Part shown: positions 1-5,985 of the stretch, one piece after another
Position numbering within the stretch: position 1 is the first letter of the stretch
Layout of the letters: every line of letters begins with the position of its first letter
NCBI GenBank assembly: GCA_946061315.1
Contig: CAMGRB010000097.1
Coordinates: 1 to 5,985, forward strand
Length of the DNA stretch: 5,985 nt
Direction of reading: 5' to 3'
DNA from: an uncultured Clostridia bacterium
GTDB lineage: Bacteria; Bacillota; Clostridia; Oscillospirales; CAG-272
Notes under the pieces: model-generated
Told to the model about the DNA's origin: nothing
Database searches by the model: none
What the model saw: only the letters and a program-made list of their open reading frames with translations
Program-made: the position numbers and the translations under genes

Positions 1-15
1 ATTTCACAGACTATT

Positions 16-44
16 ATTATAAATAAAAAATACTCTTTTGTCAA
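16..44 (-). promoter_or_regulatory. Leftward sigma-A-type promoter, perfect consensus
   Basis: Read on the minus strand, TTGACA (44 down to 39) is followed by a 17-base spacer and TATAAT (21 down to 16). Both hexamers and the spacer match the housekeeping sigma-A consensus exactly. Transcription would start near position 9 and run left out of the window, so the gene it serves cannot be seen. It is divergent from the rightward promoter at 63-91, with 18 bases between the two -35 boxes. An exact match in AT-rich DNA can arise by chance, but matching hexamers and spacer together make a real promoter likely. Confidence 0.7.
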
Positions 45-53
45 GTATTTTTT
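25..53. repeat. AT-rich perfect inverted repeat in the divergent promoter
   Basis: AAAAAATACT (25-34) and AGTATTTTTT (44-53) are perfect 10-base inverted arms around a 9-base centre. A second, imperfect palindrome overlaps it: TCAAGT (41-46) pairs with ACTTGA (61-66), with T and A runs between and one unpaired base. The first repeat covers the spacer and -35 of the leftward promoter; the second touches both -35 boxes. It could be an operator, a weak AT-rich hairpin, or simply a consequence of two facing -35 boxes (TGTCAA and TTGAAC). The sequence does not decide among these. Confidence 0.5.
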
Positions 54-62
54 GAAAAAAAC

Positions 63-91
63 TTGAACGGCGACAAAATCTGTGTTAAAAT
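63..91 (+). promoter_or_regulatory. Rightward extended -10 promoter for the membrane-protein gene
   Basis: TTGAAC (63-68, four of six consensus bases) is separated by 17 bases from TAAAAT (86-91, five of six). The TGT just before the -10 (83-85) supplies the extended -10 TGn motif. The predicted start of transcription is near 98, leaving an untranslated leader of about 77 bases before the ATG at 175. Because the -10 lies on top of a possible GTG start at 82, it also argues that translation does not begin there. Confidence 0.65.
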
Positions 92-98
92 TCAATAA

Positions 99-116
99 AA
101 GGCTCGTTTCAGCCTT
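99..116 (+). other. Small hairpin at the start of the leader
   Basis: AAGGCT (99-104) and AGCCTT (111-116) form a perfect 6-base-pair stem with a 6-base loop, right at the predicted 5' end of the transcript. It may only stabilise the mRNA end. On the plus strand the T-rich stretch (126-135) is too far from the stem for a normal terminator. On the minus strand the stem is followed by TTTTATT, so it could be a weak terminator in that direction. No riboswitch or T-box core is recognisable in the leader. Confidence 0.3.
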
Positions 117-174
117 GCGGAAAAGTTTGTTTTTTCACATACTCCCGCGTCAAAATCGCATAAAGGAGATAAGG

Positions 175-786
175 ATGGATAACGAATACGATTTTGAAAA
201 AAGAGAAAGAAGAACTAAAAAGGTAAGCAGAGTAATAGGTATAATTTTTACCGTCGCGCTTGTTGTTTTCATCTGCGCGCTTCTTTTCAGAATATGCCAG
301 TCGGACTATAAGGGTCTTGAGGGCACGTATATAACGGATAGCTTCAAGGCGGCATACCAAAACAGTACGGACGTTCGCACTCACGCGGTAAACGACACGT
401 TTTCGGAAAACGGGGCGGTGTATGCGTATTCGCTTGTCTATATTCCGGAGTCTGGATATATGCAGTTTACCGTAAGATACAACACAAGGCATATAGACGA
501 GGTAATAGCCGCACACCCCGAGTTCAGCTTTGACAAAATACATTATACCCTTACAAGCAAGGACGGCACTACCTATGAGCCCGTAGTTGTCGCCGACGAG
601 AGTAAGTATAACTACCGTTATTTCAAGCTCGAATTTACGGGCGTTGACTTTTCAAGCGAGGAGCTCTCTGTAAATATGATACTCGACGGTCTTGATTTTG
701 ACGGCGGCTCCCTTGTAATTCACCGTTCAAGCGAAACTTATATAGAGTACAAGTTTTCAAAGAGCGAATGGGCATCACTTAACTGA
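175..786 (+). CDS. Membrane-anchored protein of unknown function, single N-terminal helix
   Basis: I do not recognise this 203-residue protein. Its start is set by a strong ribosome binding site, AAAGGAG at 162-168, six bases before the ATG. An in-frame GTG at 82 would add 31 residues but overlaps the promoter -10 and has no such site. Residues 1-19 are highly charged (many K, R and E), residues about 20-38 are a hydrophobic helix rich in I, V, F and L, and residues 42-203 are polar. The positive-inside rule predicts a cytoplasmic N terminus and an outer domain. C34 and C41 lie in or just after the helix; the preceding residues do not make a lipobox, so a lipoprotein is unlikely. The outer domain has no cysteine and alternates short hydrophobic and polar stretches rich in Y, V, T and S, which suggests a beta-sandwich (inferred). 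It has its own promoter and terminator, so it looks monocistronic and unrelated to the repair genes. Confidence 0.85.
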   Translation: MDNEYDFEKRERRTKKVSRVIGIIFTVALVVFICALLFRICQSDYKGLEGTYITDSFKAAYQNSTDVRTHAVNDTFSENGAVYAYSLVYIPESGYMQFTVRYNTRHIDEVIAAHPEFSFDKIHYTLTSKDGTTYEPVVVADESKYNYRYFKLEFTGVDFSSEELSVNMILDGLDFDGGSLVIHRSSETYIEYKFSKSEWASLN

Positions 787-794
787 AAAATAAC

Positions 795-843
795 AAAAAA
801 AGCCTCGGAGTGTCCGATTTTTGCGGATATCCGAGGCTTTTTT
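795..843. terminator. Strong, probably bidirectional intrinsic terminator
   Basis: AGCCTCGG (801-808) pairs with CCGAGGCT (831-838). The stem continues inward, past one bulged A, through GTGTCCG (810-816) and CGGATAT (824-830), which include two G-T wobbles, leaving a 7-base loop. A run of T (838-843) follows on the plus strand and a run of A (795-800) precedes it, giving a U tail on both strands. It starts nine bases after the stop codon of the membrane-protein gene and separates that unit from uvrB. Confidence 0.92.
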
Positions 844-871
844 CGGGGTATTAAGAGGTGCAAAACGTGAA

Positions 872-898
872 AAAATACGTCCGTACGTCGCGTATTTT
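872..898. repeat. Inverted repeat upstream of the uvrB promoter
   Basis: AAAATACG (872-879) and CGTATTTT (891-898) are perfect 8-base inverted arms around an 11-base centre that itself contains the palindrome CGTACG (882-887). It lies about 15 bases upstream of the -35 box of the uvrB promoter. It could bind a dimeric regulator, or form a hairpin after a readthrough transcript. It does not resemble the Gram-positive LexA box (GAAC-N4-GTTC). Its role is unknown. Confidence 0.45.
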
Positions 899-912
899 CG
901 TATAAGTGCATA

Positions 913-941
913 TTTACAAAGAGCATAAAATGTGATACAAT
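913..941 (+). promoter_or_regulatory. Sigma-A-type extended -10 promoter of uvrBA
   Basis: TTTACA (913-918, five of six consensus bases) is followed by a 17-base spacer and TACAAT (936-941, five of six), with an extended -10 TGA at 933-935. The predicted transcript starts near 948, giving a leader of about 25 bases before the GTG at 973. No LexA-type operator overlaps it, so on sequence alone this looks like a moderately strong constitutive promoter. Confidence 0.75.
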
Positions 942-972
942 ATTACGGTAAGTCAAAAAAGGGGGGATTGCT

Positions 973-2961
973 GTGGAAAACGGAGTTTTTAACTTAAAGA
1001 GCGCATATAAGCCTACGGGGGATCAGCCCGAGGCAATAGAAAAGCTCTCGGGCGGTATCATAAGAGGCGACAAAATGCAGACTCTGCTCGGCGTAACGGG
1101 CTCAGGCAAGACGTTTACAATGGCAAACGTTATAGCAAAAACGGGCAGACCCACCCTTATTCTCGAGCCGAATAAAACGCTCGCCGCACAGGTATGCTCC
1201 GAGATGAGGGAGCTTTTTCCCGACAACGCCGTCGAGTATTTTGTGTCCTACTACGATTATTATCAGCCGGAGGCATATATACCCGGCAAGGATATGTATA
1301 TCGAAAAGGACGCTATGATAAACGATGAAATAGATAAGCTTCGCCACAGCGCCACAAGCTCGCTTTTTGAGCGCAGGGACGTCATAATAGTGGCGAGCGT
1401 GTCGTGCATTTACTCTCTCGGCGACCCGAACGAGTATCATAAAATGGTCATAGGACTGCGTGAGGGCGCGCCGATGAGCAGGGACGCGCTTGTCAGGCGC
1501 CTTGTCGGAATGAACTATGAGCGCAACGACATAAATTTTGTCCGTAACAAATTCAGAATACGCGGGGACGTGGTTGAAATTTTTCCCTCGTCGTCCTCGG
1601 ATAAGGCGATACGGGTAGAGTTTTTCGGTGACGAGATCGACCGTATAAGCGAGATAAACACATTGACGGGCGAGGTTTTGAGAACTCTTTCCTACTGTGC
1701 GATATTCCCCGCCAACCACTATATCGTATCCGACGATAAAAGAGAGGCGGCGCTTAACGAAATTTACAAAGAAATGGAGGAGCGTGTCGCTTATTTCAAA
1801 GCAAACGACAAGCTTCTTGAAGCGCAGAGGATAGAGGAAAGGACGAAATACGATATTGAAATGCTCCGCGAAATAGGCTTCTGCTCGGGCATTGAAAACT
1901 ATTCAAGAGTCCTCTCGGGCAGAGAGCCCGGTTCAACGCCTTATACCTTGCTCGACTATTTCCCAAACGACTATATAATGTTCATAGACGAGAGCCACGT
2001 AACCGTTCCGCAGATAAGGGGAATGAGTGGCGGCGACCTTGCAAGAAAGAAAAACCTTGTCGATTACGGATTCAGGCTCCCCTCGGCATACGATAACCGT
2101 CCGCTTTATTTTGACGAATTTCTCACAAAATTAAATCAGACGGTATTCGTTTCAGCAACTCCGGGTGAGTTTGAAAAACAAAACTCCGTATCGGTTGCCG
2201 AGCAGCTTATACGTCCGACGGGGCTTGTCGACCCCGAAATAGAGATAAGACCTATCGCAACGCAGGTTGACGACGTTATGGGCGAGATACGTTTAAGAGC
2301 CGAGGCGGGCGAGAGAGTGCTTGTCACCACCTTAACCACCAAAATGGCGGAGGACTTGACGGAATATCTGTCCGCAAACGGAATAAAGGTTAAGTATATA
2401 CACCACAACGTAGACACCATAGAGAGAATGGAGATAATAAGAGATCTTCGTATGGGCGAGTTTGACGTCCTTGTCGGAATAAATCTTTTAAGGGAAGGGC
2501 TTGATATACCTGAGGTGTCGCTCGTTGCGATACTCGACGCCGATAAAGAGGGTCTTTTCCGTTCGGAAACCTCTCTTATACAGACGGTCGGGCGCGCGGC
2601 AAGGAACGCAAACGGCAAGGTAATTATGTACGCCGACACGGTAACCCGTTCGATGAAAAACGCGATAGACGAAACGAACAGACGCCGTGAGGTGCAGATA
2701 AAATACAACGAGGAGCACGGCATAACCCCGAGAACCGTCATAAAGGGAATACACGACATTATAGATCTCGGCAAGAGAGCAAGCGAAAAAGAAAAGCGCA
2801 GGAAGATGACGGAGGACGAAAAACAAAAGCTCATAGAGGAATACACCGCCGAGATGAGAGAGGCTTCACGCACGCTCGAATTTGAAAAAGCGGCATTTTT
2901 GCGCGATAAGATAAAGGAACTTAAATCAAAGGGCAAAAGCAGGGAAACGGAGAAAAAATGA
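973..2961 (+). CDS. uvrB: UvrB, excinuclease ABC subunit B
   Basis: UvrB receives damaged DNA from UvrA, verifies the lesion with a weak ATP-driven helicase and recruits UvrC for dual incision. At 662 residues it has the normal family length. Visible motifs are Walker A GVTGSGKT (40-47), the motif Ia region NKTLAAQ (67-73), the tyrosine-rich beta-hairpin [10 protein letters not shown] (93-102) that clamps DNA, DESH (339-342, Walker B), [14 protein letters not shown] (501-514), QTVGRAARN (537-545, arginine fingers) and a C-terminal UVR domain (about 616-651, with [12 protein letters not shown]) that contacts UvrC. The GTG start follows the purine run AGGGGGG (960-966) at a six-base spacing and begins the protein where homologues begin. 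E65 precedes PNKTLAAQ, where the usual residues are AH or AP; this is a small departure. The stop overlaps the uvrA start (ATGA). Confidence 0.99.
   Translation: MENGVFNLKSAYKPTGDQPEAIEKLSGGIIRGDKMQTLLGVTGSGKTFTMANVIAKTGRPTLILEPNKTLAAQVCSEMRELFPDNAVEYFVSYYDYYQPEAYIPGKDMYIEKDAMINDEIDKLRHSATSSLFERRDVIIVASVSCIYSLGDPNEYHKMVIGLREGAPMSRDALVRRLVGMNYERNDINFVRNKFRIRGDVVEIFPSSSSDKAIRVEFFGDEIDRISEINTLTGEVLRTLSYCAIFPANHYIVSDDKREAALNEIYKEMEERVAYFKANDKLLEAQRIEERTKYDIEMLREIGFCSGIENYSRVLSGREPGSTPYTLLDYFPNDYIMFIDESHVTVPQIRGMSGGDLARKKNLVDYGFRLPSAYDNRPLYFDEFLTKLNQTVFVSATPGEFEKQNSVSVAEQLIRPTGLVDPEIEIRPIATQVDDVMGEIRLRAEAGERVLVTTLTTKMAEDLTEYLSANGIKVKYIHHNVDTIERMEIIRDLRMGEFDVLVGINLLREGLDIPEVSLVAILDADKEGLFRSETSLIQTVGRAARNANGKVIMYADTVTRSMKNAIDETNRRREVQIKYNEEHGITPRTVIKGIHDIIDLGKRASEKEKRRKMTEDEKQKLIEEYTAEMREASRTLEFEKAAFLRDKIKELKSKGKSRETEKK
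2947..2961 (+). promoter_or_regulatory. uvrB/uvrA translational coupling junction
   Basis: The ribosome binding site ACGGAG (2947-2952) lies inside the end of uvrB, five bases before the uvrA ATG (2958-2960). The uvrB stop TGA (2959-2961) overlaps that ATG. This is a classic arrangement for re-initiation by the same ribosomes and would keep UvrA output tied to UvrB. Six A residues (2953-2958) sit directly before the stop; a one-base backward slip there would enter the uvrA frame. Confidence 0.8.
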
Positions 2962-5786
2962 TAGAAAATATTGAGATAAAAGGAGCGAGGGTACACAACC
3001 TCAAAAATATAGACGTATCTATACCGAGGGACAAGCTCGTAATACTCACGGGTCTTTCGGGCTCGGGCAAGTCGTCCCTTGCATTCGATACGATATTTGC
3101 CGAGGGACACAGGCGGTTTGTTGAGTCACTCTCGTCGTACGCAAGGCAATTTCTCGGTCAGCTTGACAAGCCGGACGTCGATTCGATAGAGGGTCTTTCC
3201 CCCGCAATATCAATAGACCAGAAAACCACGTCGAAAAACCCGCGCTCGACGGTGGGCACGGTAACGGAGATATACGATTATTTAAGGCTTCTTTATGCAA
3301 GGCTCGGCGTCGTTCACTGTCCCGTGTGCGGCAAGGAGATAAGACAGCAAAGCGTCGACCAGATAATAGACAAGATACTTGAACTTAACGAGGGCGAGAG
3401 ATTTATGGTGCTTTCCCCGATAGTAAGAGGCAAAAAAGGACGCCACGAAAAAGTCATAGCGGACGCGCGCAAAAACGGCTACGCCAGAATACGCATTGAC
3501 GGCACGGTTTACGATCTTAACGAGGACATAGACCTCGAGCTTACCAAAAAGCACAATATAGACATAGTCGTTGACCGTCTTGTTATGAAAGACGGAATAC
3601 GCTCACGCCTTGCCGACTCGGTTGAAAACGCCCTGCACGCAAGCGACGGAAAAGTAAATATACTTACAATGCCGAGAGAGGGCAAGGAATACGAGTTTTC
3701 AACCAACTACGCCTGCGAGGAGCACAACATAAGCTTCGGCGAGCTTGAGCCGCGCTCGTTTTCGTTCAATAACCCGTTCGGAGCGTGCGAGAAATGCCTC
3801 GGCATAGGCGAGCTGCGCAATATATCCCCCGAAAAGATAATACCGAATAAGGAGCTTTCACTCTCCGAGGGGGCGATACAGGTAAACGGCTTCAAAACGA
3901 TAGAGCCGGACAGCTGGATGGGTCCGCTTATTTCCGCCGTCGGTGAGAGGATGGGCTTTACCATAGACGAGCCTGTCAGGAATTTTACAAAGGAGCAGTT
4001 TAACGCGCTTTTGTACGGCACGGGCGACGAGTACTACACTATTGACCGCTATTACGGCAAGGAGCATAAGCGCCAGACCGTAAAATACGAGGGAATAGTA
4101 AAGATCATCGAAACGAGAATGGCGATGATGGGCGAGGAATACTATGAGCAGTTTATCGAGGAGATACCGTGTCCCGAGTGTAACGGGCAGAGGCTCAACA
4201 AGTTTGCGCTGTCCGTAACGGTGGGCGGCAAGAATATCGACGAGTTTTGCCGTATGTCCGTCTCCGACGAGCTTGATTTTGTAAACTCCCTCAAATTTAC
4301 CGAGAGCGAGGAGCAAATCTCACGCGAGATACTCAAAGAAATAAGAGCAAGGCTCGGATTTTTGAAAAGCGTCGGGCTTGAATACCTCACCCTTGCAAGA
4401 AAGGCGTCAACGCTCTCGGGCGGAGAGGCGCAGAGAATAAGGCTTGCAACGCAGATAGGCTCCTCTCTTGTCGGCGTGCTCTATATTCTCGACGAGCCGA
4501 GCATAGGGCTTCACCAGCGTGACAACGGCAAGCTCATAAAGACCTTAAAGGATTTAAGGGACGTCGGCAATACCGTAATAGTCGTCGAGCACGACGAGGA
4601 AACGATGCTTTCCTCCGACTATATAATCGACGTAGGACCCGGTGCGGGCGTTCACGGCGGAGAGATAGTTGCCGCGGGCACGCCCGAGGAGATAATGAAG
4701 AACGAAAAGTCAATAACGGGCGCGTACTTAAGCGGAAGAAAGAGAATAGAGATACCGAAAACGAGGCGAGAGGGCAACGGCAACTTCTTAAAGGTAAGAG
4801 GGGCAAGAGAGAACAACCTCAAAAATATCGACGTCGATATTCCGCTTGGCTGTTTTGTCGCCGTGACGGGAGTTTCGGGCTCGGGCAAATCGTCGCTTGT
4901 AAACAGAATAATCCTTCAGACCCTTGCAAAAAATCTGAACAGGGCAATAACCTACCCCGGCAAGTGCGACGGAATTTACGGTTGGGAAACGCTCGATAAG
5001 GTGATAGCGATAGATCAATCCCCGATAGGCAGAACACCGAGGTCCAATCCGGCAACGTACACGGGTCTTTTTGCCGAGATAAGAGATCTTTTCGCCAAAA
5101 CTCCCGATGCAAAAATGCGTTCATACGGTCCGGGCAGATTTTCGTTCAACGTCAAGGGCGGAAGATGCGAGGCGTGCGAGGGCGACGGAGTAAAGAAGAT
5201 AGAGATGCACTTTTTGCCCGACGTCTACGTAAAATGCGACGTGTGCAAGGGCAAACGCTACAACAAGGACACGCTTGAGGTAAGGTTCAAGGGCAAGAAC
5301 ATTTCCGAGGTACTCGATATGACGGCGGAGGAGGGAGCAATTTTCTTTGCCGACGTGCCGAATATAGCAAGAAAGCTTCAGACCATATGCGACGTAGGAC
5401 TCGGCTATATAAAGATAGGGCAGTCCTCTACAACCTTGTCGGGAGGAGAAGCACAGAGGGTAAAGCTTGCAACCGAGCTTGCAAAACGCTCGACGGGCAA
5501 GACGATGTATATTCTTGACGAGCCTACAACGGGACTTCATACCGACGACGTAAATAAACTCATATCCGTTTTGCAGAAACTTGTCGATGCAGGCAACAGC
5601 GTAATGGTAATAGAGCATAACCTCGACGTTATAAAGACGGCAGATTATATAATCGACCTCGGTCCCGAGGGTGGCGACGGCGGCGGCAGAGTGGTGGCAA
5701 CCGGCACCCCGGAGGAGCTTGCAAAGCGCACCGACTCATATACGGGCATCTACGTAAAAAAAGCACTTAATAACTACCGCGACTAA
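2958..5786 (+). CDS. uvrA: UvrA, excinuclease ABC subunit A
   Basis: UvrA is a dimeric ABC-type ATPase that scans DNA for distortions and loads UvrB. The 942 residues match the family length. The first nucleotide-binding half has Walker A GLSGSGKS (32-39), signature LSGGEAQR (486-493) and Walker B LDEPS (D512-E513). The second has GVSGSGKS (638-645), LSGGEAQR (827-834) and LDEPT (D854-E855). A CPVC pair is at 121-124 and the UvrB-binding region follows at about 130-245. A zinc site has C253, H256, C277 and C280; the usual second cysteine is histidine here. The C-terminal zinc module, important for damage recognition, is intact: C737, C740, C760 and C763. The [16 protein letters not shown] stretch (262-277) is highly conserved in the family. 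It is the second gene of the operon and is followed by a terminator; uvrC is absent from the window. Confidence 0.99.
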   Translation: MIENIEIKGARVHNLKNIDVSIPRDKLVILTGLSGSGKSSLAFDTIFAEGHRRFVESLSSYARQFLGQLDKPDVDSIEGLSPAISIDQKTTSKNPRSTVGTVTEIYDYLRLLYARLGVVHCPVCGKEIRQQSVDQIIDKILELNEGERFMVLSPIVRGKKGRHEKVIADARKNGYARIRIDGTVYDLNEDIDLELTKKHNIDIVVDRLVMKDGIRSRLADSVENALHASDGKVNILTMPREGKEYEFSTNYACEEHNISFGELEPRSFSFNNPFGACEKCLGIGELRNISPEKIIPNKELSLSEGAIQVNGFKTIEPDSWMGPLISAVGERMGFTIDEPVRNFTKEQFNALLYGTGDEYYTIDRYYGKEHKRQTVKYEGIVKIIETRMAMMGEEYYEQFIEEIPCPECNGQRLNKFALSVTVGGKNIDEFCRMSVSDELDFVNSLKFTESEEQISREILKEIRARLGFLKSVGLEYLTLARKASTLSGGEAQRIRLATQIGSSLVGVLYILDEPSIGLHQRDNGKLIKTLKDLRDVGNTVIVVEHDEETMLSSDYIIDVGPGAGVHGGEIVAAGTPEEIMKNEKSITGAYLSGRKRIEIPKTRREGNGNFLKVRGARENNLKNIDVDIPLGCFVAVTGVSGSGKSSLVNRIILQTLAKNLNRAITYPGKCDGIYGWETLDKVIAIDQSPIGRTPRSNPATYTGLFAEIRDLFAKTPDAKMRSYGPGRFSFNVKGGRCEACEGDGVKKIEMHFLPDVYVKCDVCKGKRYNKDTLEVRFKGKNISEVLDMTAEEGAIFFADVPNIARKLQTICDVGLGYIKIGQSSTTLSGGEAQRVKLATELAKRSTGKTMYILDEPTTGLHTDDVNKLISVLQKLVDAGNSVMVIEHNLDVIKTADYIIDLGPEGGDGGGRVVATGTPEELAKRTDSYTGIYVKKALNNYRD

Positions 5787-5822
5787 CACAAAAACTGCAA
5801 AAACGGCAAAATCACCAAAAAC

Positions 5823-5857
5823 GGCGCACCCGACAAAACGGGCGCGCCACTTTTTTT
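5823..5857 (+). terminator. Intrinsic terminator of the uvrBA operon
   Basis: GGCGC (5823-5827) pairs with GCGCC (5844-5848) and CCCG (5829-5832) with CGGG (5839-5842), with one A-C mismatch between the two blocks and a 6-base loop (ACAAAA). Seven T residues (5851-5857) follow two bases after the stem. It starts 37 bases after the uvrA stop and shows that the operon ends here, without uvrC. Confidence 0.92.
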
Positions 5858-5944
5858 GTACCTTAATAAAAATAAATAAAAGTAAGCCTCTGACCTAACT
5901 TTTTCACTTTTTACTCCGCCCTACGACAAAATTTCTAAAAATAT
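5858..5944. other. AT-rich spacer without recognisable features
   Basis: This 87-base stretch between the operon terminator and the terminal repeat contains no credible reading frame, RNA gene or convincing promoter on either strand. It has short runs such as ACTTTTTCACTTTTTACT, a near-duplication of CTTTTT. Confidence 0.5.
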
Positions 5945-5985
5945 GGCTCCCTTGTGCAAAGGGAGCTGGCGCCGTCAGGCGACTG
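5945..5985. repeat. Palindromic intergenic repeat (MITE/REP-like), cut by the window edge
   Basis: GCTCCCTT (5946-5953) and AAGGGAGC (5959-5966) form a perfect 8-base-pair stem with loop GTGCA; a G-T wobble (5945, 5967) can extend it. A second small hairpin follows at once: CGCC (5970-5973), loop GTCA, GGCG (5978-5981). From memory, this pairing of a GCTCCCTT/AAGGGAGC hairpin with a second hairpin ending near GGCGACTG resembles the left end of a short palindromic element found in many copies between genes in gut Clostridia genomes. The remainder lies beyond the window. It is not a terminator in the plus direction, because no T run follows. Confidence 0.7.

Noticed and set aside
99..170. Leader as a riboswitch or attenuator
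   Set aside because: Only one 6-base-pair hairpin is seen, with no conserved aptamer core and no proper terminator before the start codon.
82..174. N-terminal extension of the membrane-protein gene from the GTG at 82
   Set aside because: The GTG lies within the promoter -10 region and has no ribosome binding site, whereas the ATG at 175 has AAAGGAG at ideal spacing and gives a sensible topology.
738..956. Minus-strand open frame (72 residues) across the intergenic region before uvrB
   Set aside because: It runs through the terminator hairpin and the uvrB promoter, and its translation has no recognisable features.
1102..1719. Minus-strand open frame (205 residues) inside uvrB
   Set aside because: It lies entirely opposite conserved UvrB coding sequence and shows no recognisable domain or promoter.
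2136..3110. Long minus-strand open frame (324 residues) opposite the end of uvrB and the start of uvrA
   Set aside because: It is an antisense shadow of two strongly conserved genes. Its serine- and isoleucine-rich translation is what the antisense of this codon usage gives, and no ribosome binding site or family motif is seen.
4534..5124. Several minus-strand open frames opposite uvrA, some arginine- and leucine-rich
   Set aside because: They mirror the codon bias of the conserved uvrA region and have no independent support.
5787..5822. Repeated CAAAAACGGC-like units after uvrA (near 5801 and 5816) as a possible repeat array
   Set aside because: There are only two short, imperfect copies in A-rich DNA leading into the terminator stem. 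They do not form an array or CRISPR.
5858..5944. Possible promoter on either strand in the AT-rich spacer
   Set aside because: No pair of hexamers with acceptable spacing stood out; the AT-rich pieces are too poor to support a call.

Overview
The window carries a conserved DNA-repair operon, uvrB-uvrA (subunits of the UvrABC nucleotide excision repair system). A small, unrecognised membrane-anchored protein lies upstream and a high-copy-type palindromic repeat begins at the right edge. The A-purine ribosome binding sites, sigma-A-type promoters, U-tailed hairpin terminators, AT-rich intergenic DNA and Bacillus-like UvrB/UvrA lengths point to a Firmicute, probably a gut-type Clostridia member (Oscillospiraceae/Ruminococcaceae or [Eubacterium] siraeum-like). 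That placement is an inference from style, not from a search. Isoleucine is encoded very often by ATA throughout.

Layout from left to right. Positions 1-100 are a compact divergent promoter region: a perfect-consensus sigma-A-type promoter fires leftward off the window, and an extended -10 promoter fires rightward. The rightward promoter serves a gene at 175-786 for a protein with one N-terminal membrane helix and a cysteine-free outer domain. A strong, probably bidirectional terminator (795-843) closes that unit. Positions 844-972 hold an inverted repeat and a second extended -10 promoter for uvrB. uvrB (973-2961) and uvrA (2958-5786) overlap by ATGA, so they are probably translationally coupled. 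A GC-rich hairpin with a T tract (5823-5857) ends the operon. The last 41 bases are the start of a palindromic repeat cut by the window edge.

Function. UvrA dimers detect helix-distorting lesions and load UvrB, which verifies damage and recruits the UvrC nuclease. uvrC is not in the window and, given the terminator after uvrA, is probably not co-transcribed downstream. All catalytic and most metal-binding residues are present in both proteins. No canonical Gram-positive LexA (SOS) box is visible before uvrB.

The genes are ordinary core genome and I see no undescribed multi-gene system. The points most worth a second look are the divergent promoter, the orphan membrane protein, the terminal repeat, the UvrA CX2H zinc-ligand variant and the inverted repeat before uvrB.
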